14,645 nt of DNA, taken from Auxenochlorella pyrenoidosa. Its lineage: Eukaryota; Chlorophyta; Trebouxiophyceae; Chlorellales; Chlorellaceae. The stretch is taken from the NCBI GenBank assembly GCA_001430745.1, contig KQ481938.1:1886823-1901467 (forward strand), given 5' to 3'. Position numbers and translations under genes: made by a program. Shown here piece by piece: positions 1 through 9,220 of the stretch. The first letter of the stretch is position 1, and the number at the start of each line of letters is the position of its first letter. The notes beneath the pieces are model-generated. The model saw only the letters and a program-made list of their open reading frames with translations, did not search any database and had not been told where the DNA came from.

Positions 1-1018
1 GCCGGCGGCGGGGCAGGCGGCCGAGGGCGTGGCGGGGGCGGAGGGGGAGGCCCCCAGGATGAGGTCCACCAGGGAGGCCACCTCGCGGTCCAGGCGGCGC
101 TGCGACTCCGGGTCTGCAGGGGCAGGGGGCAGGCGGCGCAGGTTGAGTGCAGGTCCAGGCGGCCCCCGGGTGCGGGAGTGGGGGGAGCACAAAGCAGCCA
201 GGGGAAGGAGGTGCGTCAGCAACGGGGCGCGGGCACAGCCGAGCCGCGTCAGCCTCGCGCCCCGTCAGCCTCCGGCTTGGCACCCACCCTTCTGCTGCAC
301 CAGCTCCTGCAGCTGCTCCACGGTGCGGCCCAGGTGCTGCGAGCACTCCGGCTCGGCGCCCGCGCCCGCCAGGTCGATGCACGAGCCGGCAAAGGGTTGG
401 CGCAGCAGCTTGCCCGCAGCAGCGGCCGCGGCGGGCTCGGCCGCATCCTTGGAGGGGCTGAAGCGGTGCCGCGACTCTGCAGAAGGCCCAGGCAGCAGCG
501 GGCGACGGAGTGGGTTGCAGACGGGAGGGAGCACAGCAGGGGGCAGAAGCCTCCTCTGCTAAGCAAACGGTGCGTTGCCAAGCATCGGCGAGCTCGCCTT
601 GCAGCCCCATCCCGCCCATGCTCGTCTCACCGATGCCAAACTCCCCCGCGCGGCGTTCCAGCTCGTCGATGGCCAGCAGCAGGCGCGACTTCCAGGCCGC
701 CACGCCCGCGCGCGACACCATGCCCAGCCCAGGGAAGCGGCTGGCTGGTGCCGCGCTACCTGCGCTGCCCTCGTCTGCCGGCTCGACCGCCGCGGCCGCA
801 AGCAGCTGGCGGCGGCGGAATTCAATTGCAGCATCCAGCACGGTGGCAAGCACGCCGGTGGCGGCGGTGCGCAGCAGCAGGGAGATGAGCTGCTTCACTC
901 CGAGGCGGCGCCGGGCCTGGGAGACGGCGTCGGGGCAGGGCCGCGCCAGCCATCGCTGCAGCGCCTCCAGCACCAGCTGCTGCCCGGTGAAGAGCGTGAC
1001 GCTGAAGAAGGGGTGCAT
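1..1018 (-). CDS. Unrecognised alpha-helical protein, 5' part of gene, cut by left window edge
   Basis: Three exons join in phase on the minus strand: 1018-631, 476-288 and 113-1, the last running out of the window. Junctions are G|GTGAGA (intron 630-477) and G|GTGGGT (intron 287-114), with acceptors CTGCAG at both; all are phase 1. The 230 visible residues start MHPFFSVTLFTGQQLVLEAL and are mainly amphipathic helix: residues 11-75 include a stretch like GVKQLISLLLRTAATGVLAT, and residues about 108-126 contain AAWKSRLLLAIDELERR. An alanine-rich spacer follows, then VEQLQELVQQ, then LDREVASLVDLILGASP near the edge. I do not recognise the family. The start at 1018 is the first ATG in frame, but a strong acceptor (pyrimidine tract ending TGTGTGCAG) lies just upstream and the frame stays open back to it. 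An upstream coding exon or a 5' UTR intron is therefore possible. The exons are well supported; function is unknown. Confidence 0.6.
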   Translation of the reverse strand, partial: MHPFFSVTLFTGQQLVLEALQRWLARPCPDAVSQARRRLGVKQLISLLLRTAATGVLATVLDAAIEFRRRQLLAAAAVEPADEGSAGSAAPASRFPGLGMVSRAGVAAWKSRLLLAIDELERRAGEFGIGETSMGGMGLQGELADAWQRTVCLAEEASAPCCAPSRLQPTPSPAAAWAFCRVAAPLQPLQGCGRARRGRCCGQAAAPTLCRLVHRPGGRGRRAGVLAAPGPHRGAAAGAGAAEGWVPSRRLTGREADAARLCPRPVADAPPSPGCFVLPPLPHPGAAWTCTQPAPPAPCPCRPGVAAPPGPRGGLPGGPHPGGLPLRPRHALGRLPRRR

Positions 1019-2255
1019 GGCGCTTGGCTGGCTCTGCACACAGGGGGACGGCAGGCACCGGGCGCACGCAGGCGGTGAGAAGGCAGGGCCGGTGGCGGGA
1101 CAGCCCTTCACTGGGAGCCTCAAATGCGCGCTGCTCGCCGCCGTTGGCGACTTCGATGCTGCTCATGACTTCTGGGTCGCCGTTCCGGCTAAAGGCCGGC
1201 AGCGGGCCGGCAAGCACTGCGACAGCAAAGCCGGGAGTGGCCGCAGCCCAACTGGCGCTGCCAAGCGGGATTAAAGGCTTGTACAGGCTTACCACAGCGG
1301 CCAACGCCCGCGAAGGCCTGCGGGAGAAAAAGGGTCCTTGCGAAGGGCGTCTGGGGCGCGGCCTGGCGCTGCCAGACAGGACGGCAGCCCTGCTGGAGCT
1401 TGCGTTAGCAGAAGAACGAGAGATCTGACGGATTTCTCCGCTCCTGCTGCGCCGCCTGCTGCGTGCTTTTTTTACAGTGGACAGAATGGGCCAAGCGCGC
1501 CAGATGCATGTGTAGATGTACAATCCAGTGATGAGGCGCACAACGCGGGTCGCAGGAGCCAACGGGAGGCAGGCCCGGCAGAAAAACCCTAGCAGCTGCG
1601 CCTCCGCTCCAGCTCGCACGCCCATTTCCCACCAGTCGATGCGCTCATGCATGCCCCAGGCTCCTGCACTCGCTTCCACGTCTGCCTGGCATGCAGATGG
1701 AAGCAGATGACCGCAGCTGACGAGATGCGCACTCTTCTCTGCCCTGGCAACGGCAGCTCATGCTCGACCATCTTGCCCAACCTCAGCGGTGGCCCAGACG
1801 CATGCATGACTTGACTGACCCGTTGGTTGCACGTTCTTCACTACTCACTGGTGTCTGGATGGGTCGTTGCTCACACACGGTAACCAAAGTGCTCTTGCGG
1901 GAAGCTGTTTGGGCTATGTTACATGCGTGTCAGGAGCAGAGAGGGCTTCAAAAAGGGTTTCCATGGGTGTACGAAGTCGAGGGCGGTGCAGCCGGTGCAA
2001 CGAGGGTAAGTGGGAACTCTAAAAAAAATCAACGCCGAGAGGTGAGTTGGGACTGGGACTGGCAAAAGTATGAAGCTGCATGGGGGACAGAGCTGCATGG
2101 ACGACAGAGTCAAGACAGTGGCGCAAGCGTAGCTGTGAGGAGGATCAAATCAGGCAAACGAGATGGGGACTAAAGTGCGAGAATCAACAGAGGAGTGAGC
2201 GGACTGGGTTGGCGCGCGGGTGTTGTGGTACAGAATAGATGGCGGCCTGCTGGCT
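1019..2255. other. Intergenic stretch, with possible 3' UTR of the gene to the right
   Basis: No convincing gene. The open frames here lack recognisable motifs and splice structure. On the minus strand TGTAA, the usual chlorophyte poly(A) signal, occurs at 1923-1919 and 1476-1472. The first lies about 330 bases past the stop at 2256 and could end that transcript. Base composition is less GC-rich than in the exons, with a run of eight A near 2021. A minus-strand ATG near 1160 opens a short frame towards the acceptor upstream of 1018, but no good donor joins it in phase. Confidence 0.4.
1919..1923 (-). terminator. TGTAA poly(A) signal candidate
   Basis: The plus strand reads TTACA, which is TGTAA on the minus strand. 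UGUAA is the established chlorophyte polyadenylation signal. Its position about 330 bases downstream of the stop at 2256 fits a 3' UTR for that gene. A five-base match occurs often by chance, so this is a position-supported guess. Confidence 0.3.
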
Positions 2256-3246
2256 TCAGGCAGGCTGGGAAGTGGGCGCAGCAAGGGTGTCGGAACACGC
2301 AGCATGGTGCGCCGCCCATGCCTCAGGTTGAGCCCTCCTCTGCGCAGCAGTGGGGAAAGGAGCAGAACGGTCAGCCATGTGCGCATGCGCACCGAATAAG
2401 GCACCCTGGCAAGTCTGGGATCGCCCAGCGCCAGTGGCGGCACCTGCCGGCGGTGAGGCCTCCGAGCCCGGCCACCGCGTGGTTGCTGTAAAGGTGCCTG
2501 CGTCCACCCCTGTTGTGGCCACATGGTCGGGGGCTGGCTCCACGGCACGAGGGTGGAGTGCCGCTTCCCAATCGCCCGGCGAGGGCAGGCCCACGCTCAC
2601 CGCCGGCCCTGCAGCCACGCAAAGCGCAAGAGCAGGCATGCCCGGCTCACCTGCCACGCCACCGCTGGCTCAGAGCCTACCTACATACAACAAAACTCCA
2701 GCACACACATAAACCAGCGGGTACACCAAAAAGCGTGCAGCCAGAGTGCCCGGAGTGCTTGGCGCTCACCTGTGGCGGGCTCGCCCATGCCAGGCAGGTC
2801 GGGATCCACCCGCCCGGTCCTCAGCGTCTCGCTGGCATGCTGCGCAGCCGCTACAGCCTCCTCATGAGCGCCAGACACCACCTGAGCAGCGCATAGGCAG
2901 GGTTGGAGGAACGAAGGCAGGGTGAATGCGGGGTAGGCAGGGTGTGAGACAGCGCTGGCTCCGGGAAACACATTGGCCGCTGGTGCACCTGTAACACTGC
3001 GGAATCACAGATGGCCAGCAGTTTCCTGCCGCAGCGATGCATGCACAGGCCAAAGCCCCGACACCTGAAGCGCGCCACTCGAGCGCCAGATTGATGCCGA
3101 GCGTTAAGCCATGGCAGCTGCGGCAGCTGCCGGCGACAGGGACGCACCTGCTGCTGCGCAGTGGCTGGCTTGCCCTGCGCTTGTGCGGCCTCATGCTCTC
3201 GATAGGCCGCCTGAGCCTCCTCGCGAATGCGAGAGGGCTCCTGCAT
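2256..3246 (-). CDS. Small unrecognised spliced protein
   Basis: Proposed exons on the minus strand are 3246-3148, 2881-2770 and 2608-2256, giving about 187 residues. Junctions are CAG|GTGCGT with acceptor GCTCAG (phase 0) and G|GTGAGC with acceptor GCTGCAG (phase 1). The protein starts MQEPSRIREEAQAAYREHEA, a charged helix. It continues through a second alanine-rich helix (GAHEEAVAAAQHASETLRTG) and then a proline-rich segment containing SVGLPSPGDWEAALHP. The last 60 or so residues look like untranslated or intronic sequence read through, so the true stop may differ; a donor-like AG|GTGCCG lies inside the last exon. The frame is also open upstream to an acceptor at 3328. It can be joined in phase 0 to an exon 3692-3537 that starts MAPFFAAALPPRHSSIL, a leader-like sequence, so the gene may begin there. 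I cannot name the family. Confidence 0.4.
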
Positions 3247-3536
3247 ACCGCCGCCGCCGCGAAGCTGTCTTGGAGAAGAGCTCGGCCGAGGCCTCAAGGA
3301 TGCAGAAGCCAAAGGCTGCCCACGCCACTGGGGATGTGAAAAGTGAGGGTCTGGCCATCAATTCTGCATAAACAGCACGGGGGATGCGTTAACAGGCAGC
3401 GCGAGGCAGGCCGGAAGGCGGCCGGCGCCTGAGTGAACCTCCAGCGCCCCTGGTGGCAGGCGGCGGGCAAGCTCTATGAGTCAAGCCGCCGGCAACTGAA
3501 GCATGTTACCAGCATGCTCTGCAGCGTAGCGCTCAC

Positions 3537-3692
3537 CAGCAGGCCTCGGAGCTGGCGGAGACCTCGTTCGAGCCAAGTTCGGGCTATGCGCTTCCAGTGA
3601 GAAAGGAGGGGTACTGCCCGGCGCCCCAAAGGGAGGCAGGCGAGGATTGAAGAGTGCCGAGGCGGCAGCGCTGCTGCGAAGAAGGGGGCCAT
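3537..3692 (-). other. Possible upstream leader exon of the 2256-3246 gene
   Basis: A 52-codon open stretch begins at ATG 3692 and ends at a good donor, CTG|GTGAGC (intron from 3536). It would join in phase 0 to the acceptor CCCCAG at 3328, making exon 2 span 3327-3148. The peptide is basic, hydrophobic and poor in acidic residues (one Glu), as in organelle-targeting leaders. A second open frame over the same bases ends at the same donor but does not join in phase, which weakens but does not exclude this model. Confidence 0.25.
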
Positions 3693-4360
3693 GTGGCGGC
3701 CCAGCGCCAGCAGCGCAGGAAGGTCGCGCTGCCCTCCCCCAAAATGCTGCCAGCTTCCGTCCACCAATGGTGATCCTTTCTAGTGCAATTTGGTGCGGCC
3801 AGAGCACCAGCCTCGAAGAACAATGTTAGGCGCATGGAGCACAGACGGGAATCATTGGCCCTTGGTCTTGCAAGCATTGGCCGACTCCACAGAGATCTTG
3901 CTTGCAGCCTGGGCTCCTTCATCCCTGCGTGCCCCCCTTGTAATAGCTGAGTAAACGCGTGATTAGTGGCCAATAGAGAATTTACCACATTGTGGATCAC
4001 CTCAAAGGGTCAGCATGGCTCGCGGAGGGCAACAGGACACTCAGATTCATCAAGTGAAAAATTGTGGTATGCCAACTGAGCGGCAGGGTGCGACTTGTTT
4101 CGGAAAATCAGTGACGGTGTGACATTCTTTCTCTTCATGCATGCATCACAAGGCCCAGCATACTTTCGGACATAAGGACGCTTAAAACATATGACAGCGT
4201 GGTACAGACTAGGGGTGCACAACAGCAGCGGCCCCTGGCAAGCTTGGGTTGGTTGGCAGCAGCAGCAGCAGCCGCAGCCGCAGCCCTGGCCAACCATGCC
4301 AGCGGCTGCTGCGGGACTGCCGAGCGCCGCAGGCTTCTTCACTCATCAGGCTTTCAGGGC
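3693..4360. other. Intergenic stretch with CAG-type trinucleotide repeat
   Basis: Nothing gene-like beyond short open frames. At 4257-4282 there is an imperfect (CAG)n/(CCGCAG)n run that reads as polyglutamine, polyalanine or poly-leucine depending on frame. These are composition artefacts rather than proteins. The segment 3930-4200 is more AT-rich than its surroundings, as expected of 3' flanking DNA of the gene ending at 4361. Confidence 0.4.
4257..4282. repeat. Imperfect CAG trinucleotide repeat
   Basis: Four or five CAG units are followed by CCGCAG units, just past the stop of the membrane-protein gene on its 3' side. A second run of GCA/GTA units at about 4470-4500 lies inside that gene's last exon and encodes alanines. 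Confidence 0.6.
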
Positions 4361-5876
4361 TCAAGCCTTGGCGCTCGGCTCGGCCAGGGGTTCCACAGTG
4401 ACGACGTCCAGGTTGGACATGGCGGCGGGAACGATCACCAGCGCCACCGCCGCATTGGCCGCCGCCTGCGCAGCAACAGCAGCAGTAGCAGCAGCAGCAC
4501 CAGGCGGCAGCGCAGGATTGGGCACGAGTCTGCGCACTGCGCGCAGTGCTCTTGGGTGCGAGCAGACGGAGTAATGTGAGCACACCATTGGGGCATGCAG
4601 CGCACCTGCGCCGCCGAGGCCAGCCACAACGTCCAGTGAGGTGCAACCGCCAGCCGGCTCATATCGTACAGGGCTGCGCGGGTAGGTGGCGTCGGCAACA
4701 ATCATGTCAATGCTGACTGAGGAGGCGGCAGCAGCAAAGGGCTCGGAAGTTGAGGGAAGCAGGGGTGCGGCGGAGCAGAAGGCTTGGCGGCTGGGCGACA
4801 CATGCCAAGTCACAGAACACCCCCGGCCCGACCCCACAGCCATGCTGTGCTCACCCGCAAGCGCCAGGACCACGCGGCACATTGTGTTGGCAACAGTGCT
4901 CGCGTACACTGCCAGCACGCGCCCCTTCCGTCTGCTCAGCTGCTCGATTGCAATGTTGATTGCAAGCTGCACGGTCAACATGCGGAAGCAAACGCCGGTC
5001 AGTACAATGGCAGCCATGGCCGAAGCTCATGCGCCAGTCCAAGATATCAGGGCATCCCCCCAAGAGAGCTGCCAGAGCTGGGCAGGCACACAGGCAGGCG
5101 GGCAGGCGCGCAGAGTGGGCGGGCCCACCTGCACCATGACGGGCAGGGAGTAGGTCAGGCCTGCCCGCCAGGCGCCGCTGGCCGCCATGCCCGCCAGCGG
5201 GAGCAGGTAGGTGGTGCCCAGCACCACCACAACGGCCAGCACGATGAGGCGGAAGCCCAGCGGCTGCTGCTCCATGTCCAGGAAGTTGGCCACGGGCTGG
5301 CCCCTGCACAGAGCAGGCGCAGCGCACCGGCGGCGCGTGGCGACCTTTCAGCATGGCAGCAGGAGTGGGGCACACTGCGTTCTGGTGTCTGGAGAGGCCA
5401 CTTGTTCAGCAAGCATGCCACATGCAGGCTCTGCTCGTGGTCAAGCTGTTGGGGGTGCTGGGCAATCGAACAGATGGTGAAGCATGCGATGGAGCGCGGC
5501 ATAATGCCTACCTGGGCATGAATGTGGCCAGCCCAAGCCAGTAGGTGAGGTACAGGCCAATCACAGCTGCCGCGAACTTGACCCACACTGCCGCCGGAAA
5601 GAATGTGACCTCAACCGCGGTCGCTGCTGCAGTGGCTGCTGTTACTGCTGCAGCGCTGGCGGCGGGCGGCGCTGCTGACGCAGCATGGCGGCCGCTGCCC
5701 CCGCCGCCAGACAGAGGTGGCCGCAGCACCCAAACTGCTGATTGATCTGGTCTGCTGCTGCTACCGAACGCTTTGCTCTGGTGCTGAAGGGTCGCGCTGC
5801 GCGAACAAGGTGGAGGTGCGGGCTCTGGCCTGCCAGAGGCAGCGACGCCCGCAGGGAGCAATGACCGTGCAATCAT
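4361..5876 (-). CDS. Predicted four-helix membrane protein with plastid-like leader, family unknown
   Basis: Four exons on the minus strand join in phase: 5876-5512, 5303-5129, 4966-4855 and 4716-4361, about 335 residues. Junctions are AG|GTAGGC (phase 2), CAG|GTGGGC (phase 0) and G|GTGAGC (phase 1), each followed by a pyrimidine-rich acceptor. Residues 1-90 are rich in Ser, Ala and Arg and nearly free of acidic residues, like a plastid transit peptide. Four hydrophobic segments follow: about 95-119 (PAAVWVKFAAAVIGLYLTYW), 139-162 (FRLIVLAVVVVLGTTYLLPL), 168-190 and 197-222. A conserved-looking loop, VADATYPRSPVRYEP, follows the last helix. The C-terminus is Ala-rich and ends EPLAEPSAKA. An optional 57-base intron (4605-4549, donor G|GTGCGC) would keep the frame, so tail length is uncertain. 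I do not recognise the family. Organelle membrane location is inference from the leader. Confidence 0.65.
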
Positions 5877-6260
5877 GGTCGATTGATAGATCGCGGGTTT
5901 GGTTCATGGCACGGGTGGAAACCTCCTGCAGGAGAACATGAGGCGGGTGGCATAGCGCCGGCAGCGCGGCGGGAACAGACACCACCAGGGCTTGTTCGCT
6001 CTCAATGTGGGTATGGGACCCAGCGACACACTTAGTCCTTTTGAAATTCGAGAGTGGCAGTGCCAGGCTCTCCTAGCTGCCGGAACGCGAAGAGGCCTTC
6101 CTGTTGCCTTGATGCGACCAATCCCACATGCTGGTATGTACCTGGCACCCCGCTTTACTTGGAAACATCAATGGCAGATGCATGGTGTTCGGCATCTGTA
6201 ACAAGAAGATTTAGTGACTAAGCAATATTGGTATGAATACGGCATGCGGTACAAGCGGTC
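5877..6260. other. Intergenic stretch between two minus-strand genes
   Basis: This holds the 5' flank of the membrane-protein gene and the 3' flank of the hydrolase gene. I see no TATA box near 5876. A 69-codon plus-strand open frame at 5992-6201 lacks an ATG start and any splice partner, and I do not call it a gene. Confidence 0.4.
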
Positions 6261-8898
6261 TCAGTCCTCGGCCACTGCCTCGCCTGGTCCTGCCCCCGAT
6301 GCGGCCTGGGAGGCCTGCTCCAGGGGTTCCTCAAACTCAACCTCCTCGTCACCACCAGCAGCAGCGGGCTGTGAGGGCTGCGCTGCAGCCTCCTCATCCC
6401 AGCTGTCGGCGTACTCGTCATCCTCGTCCTCGTCCTCAGCCGGCGGCTCGCCCCCCATCTTTATCTGGAGAGGAGAGGGGCCGGTGGGGCGCATTGGCAC
6501 CTCGGGCCAGCGAACCAGGTCCGGACATGCGCCCATGGCCCACATCAGCCTTCCAATGATCCAAGCTGGATGCAACGCGATAGGTTCCCGCCACAGGCCG
6601 GCTGCCGGCTGGGCGTTAATGCACAGTCATTGCCAGGACCACCAGCCGGCCCCACCTGCACATGGGCACCAGGGGGCGCTGCCTCCCCTCCGCCTTTGGC
6701 CGATCCCCAGCCCATATCTTTGGCCAGCTGCAGGGTCTGCTGGCAGGCAGGGTTGGCTGCCGCCCAAGACTTCATGCGCGTCTGCAGTCGGGCGGCAGGC
6801 AGGGGGGAAGGGCCAAGGGTCCGCAAGGGGCAACGCAGTGGTGTGAGCTGGCATGCCACCGCTGCCACCTCCTCACGTAGCCGCTCGCGCATGGTAATGA
6901 GGCATGCACAGTGGCCAGACAATGCCCGCCGGCCCTGTGTGCGCTCACTGGCGTCCAGCCCCCGCTGCCGGCTCGGGCCAGCGCCCAGTCGTGCGATGCC
7001 AGCAGCCTGTCAAACTCAAAGGCAAAGGCCAGCAGGCAGGCCGATGTGGTGGCCTTCTCCCGGTCGCCGCCCTGGCTGCAGGACAAGCGGGGGGGCCAGG
7101 CAGACACAGCGGTGCTGTTGGGGGGGCGCGGGTGGCAGGGCAAGAGGCGCTGAACACCATCTCCCATGCGTGCATCAACATGTTTCCCCCCTTCATCGCA
7201 ACCGTCAAGCCAGCGCAAACACCGAGGAGGGTTCGACTGGTGTTCACCGAGGCCGATGGGCAGCCAGGCAGCGGTGGCCCCAGCAGCGGCAGCGGGCACC
7301 TGGGTGAGGGTGCTACAATGTGCGGCTCTGCCCGCAGCGTGAGGCCGGGCAGCTGGGACCACGGCTTGATGGCGAGGGCCACCTGCTTGGGGAGCAGGAA
7401 GGCAAGGGGGAGTGGGGCCCAGCAGCAGCAGGTCAGCAATCCGAGCCAGGGCGATTGGGGCCAGGGGAGCACAGGGCAGCAGCGCAGGCCGCTGCATGTC
7501 TGCCCAGCAACGCAGGCCCCCACCGTCCTTGCTCGTGCTGCCTGTCGCCGCACCCGGGGGTCCCCCTCGTCGGCGGTGGCGTTGGCCAGCCGCAGCGAGG
7601 GCTGCACAAAGGAGAGCGCGTCCCCCGCCAGCATGGTGCGGCTGGGGGCGTGCACCAGGCTGATGTGGCCGACAGAGTGGCCCAGGGTGATCACATAGTC
7701 CAGGTCGGCCAGGCCGTAAGCCGCCAGGCTGTCCAGGCCCTCTGTCAGCAGCTTGGCACGCTCGGCGGGCACCTGCGGGTGGGGGGTGTCAGGAGGGGCA
7801 CGTCCGGGTGGGCACGGCAGCCGCAGGGCGAGGCGCCCGCCCATGCTGGCCAGGCAGGCATGCGAGCCATGAGATGGCCTGGCCAGCCAGAGCCTAGCCC
7901 TGCTGGCAGCAAGGCAGCGGGCAGCAGGCCACCGGCGGGGCGCTCACGGTGACCGGTTGCTGCGCCAGCATGCCGACCCAGCGGAGCACGCGGGCCAGCA
8001 GAGTATCTGACGCCACCAGCTGCTGCACCCGGCCGGCATCGTCGGGGACCAGGTAGGGCGCCTCCAGCTCGTAAAAGACCACCGGGACCTTGGGGTAGGC
8101 ATCGAGCAGCAGGGGCAGGCCGCCCGTGTGGTCGCCGTGGCTGTGGGTCACTGCAACGGTGCGTGTGCGCAGCGGCGCAGCTGTGGGTGCAGAGCACCCC
8201 TGCACCCACTTGATCGGTTGCACCTGGCAGTGTTGAAAGAGGTCAATGCAGCTGTGGATGCACTGGGGTCACCGGAGTATGCGCAGCAACTGTGGGCCCC
8301 AGCAGGTGCAGCTGCGCAGCCTCGCATCGACAAAAGGCAGGCCGGCGCATCCCATCACTCACACACGATCGCCTCCAGCTCTTGGCCCTCCGGGATGGCA
8401 GCCCTAAGAGCTGCCAGCAGCTGGGTGGCATGCTGCTGTCGGGGGCTGTCGGGCAGGCCTGCGTCGATTAGGCCCCAGCCCGTGGAGTTGCTCTGCTTGA
8501 TGAGGTAGACAGACACTGGGAAGCGAGGCAGGATAGGGAGGACGCGCAGCCACTGGGTGAGCCTGCAGGGAGGCGACAAGGAAAGGTAACGCAGGTATGA
8601 TGTGCGCGTCTGTGACTTGCTCCACAGGGATGGCAGACCCTTCCAATGGGCGCCGAGCGCTGAGCCCATCAGCACGGCGGAGCGAGTGCCTGCGGCGGGA
8701 GCGGCGGGCAGACCTGCTTCCAGCGTGATACAACCCTGGCACGCTTTGAAGCATAATATGAGCTGTGTCTCACATGTAGAGTCCGGTATCACCTCCGGGA
8801 GTGAAGGTGGGAGCGGGGAGTGGTGCCTGCAGCGAGAGAAACGCGGTAGCCGCGCTTGCTAGCGCCACCAATATTGTGCCTCTGCCTAGGATCGCCAT
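6261..8898 (-). CDS. Metallo-beta-lactamase-fold hydrolase with N-terminal leader and acidic tail
   Basis: Eight exons on the minus strand: 8898-8774, 8562-8363, 8150-7948, 7772-7554, 7382-7363, 7075-6949, 6781-6656 and 6464-6261. Together they encode 407 residues with every junction in phase. Residues 1-40 are a hydrophobic leader (ILVALASAATAFLSL), which suggests membrane or secretory/organelle targeting. The fold starts at about 59 with VYLI and LIDAGLP (D75). The metal-binding motif THSHGDHTGG is restored exactly across intron 2 and gives H111, H113, D115 and H116. The second half has GHSVGH (H208/H212), LAGDAL (D227) and FDRLLASHD (H284), so all expected ligands of a binuclear site are present. 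The tail, from about 345, is acidic (DEDEDDEYADSWDEE) and is unusual for the family. The substrate cannot be deduced; glyoxalase II-like, lactonase-like or other thioester/lactone hydrolysis are all possible. The 20-base fifth exon is the least certain part. Confidence 0.8.
7363..7382 (-). other. Putative 20-base microexon of the hydrolase gene
   Basis: The exon ending at 7554 finishes in phase 0 and the exon starting at 7075 needs two preceding bases. Bridging them requires an exon of 3n+2 bases. The stretch 7382-7363 follows a good acceptor (CCAAGCAG) and ends at CC|GTGGTC. It encodes VALAIK plus two bases of a Pro codon and gives the join AIKPQGGDREKATTSA. The donor is not a strong one. 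Confidence 0.45.
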
Positions 8899-9220
8899 GA
8901 TCGCAAGATGTTGGGGTGGGACGGTCGGGCGGCGCCCTGTAAATACCCCTGCTCCCACGTGCCCCGCAGCAGCGGCACCTGACGTCATGTGGCCCTGCTG
9001 TGACCGATCTGCTTGCCACTACAGTCTGCTTGCACCCTGTCATGCGGACTGTGAGGTAAATTATATTTGTTGTTGCAACAGAGTGAACAAGCAGCCAAAC
9101 AGGATCAAGAGGGGTGGCACGTGGGCGCTCGAGTTCGGCCGGCACAGCCCATGCCACTCCCATGCCGGCCCGAAGCCGTGGCGCGTAGTGGGCCAAGCAG
9201 CGGCGCTGCTGGCCCCCACG
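8899..9220. other. Short intergenic region, zinc-finger gene 3' side and hydrolase gene promoter side
   Basis: No gene. An AT-rich patch at 9056-9070 (AAATTATATTTG) stands out in otherwise GC-rich DNA. It may belong to the 3' end of the zinc-finger transcript or to upstream control of the hydrolase gene. No TGTAA was seen on the minus strand here. Confidence 0.4.
8940..8945 (-). promoter_or_regulatory. TATA-like element of the hydrolase gene
   Basis: The minus strand reads TATTTA, 42 bases upstream of the ATG at 8898. The position would allow a short 5' UTR. It is a single short match without other core promoter support. Confidence 0.25.

Noticed and set aside
1760..2173. A 137-codon plus-strand frame
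   Set aside because: Lies in the probable 3' flank of a minus-strand gene, with unremarkable composition and no motif.
4191..4579. Polyglutamine- and polyalanine-containing plus-strand frames
   Set aside because: They come from a CAG repeat read in several frames; the real coding strand here is minus, with the stop at 4361.
5992..6201. A 69-codon plus-strand frame ending next to TGTAA
   Set aside because: No ATG start, no upstream exon or promoter seen, and no recognisable motif.
6850..6912. A minus-strand segment reading MRERLREEVAAVACQ as an extra exon of the hydrolase
   Set aside because: No acceptor precedes it in phase. The join from CCA|GTGAGC at 6949 to the strong acceptor before 6781 is in phase and skips it.
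7230..7250. A GGTTCGAC sequence resembling a tRNA T-loop
   Set aside because: No matching acceptor, D or anticodon arms around it.
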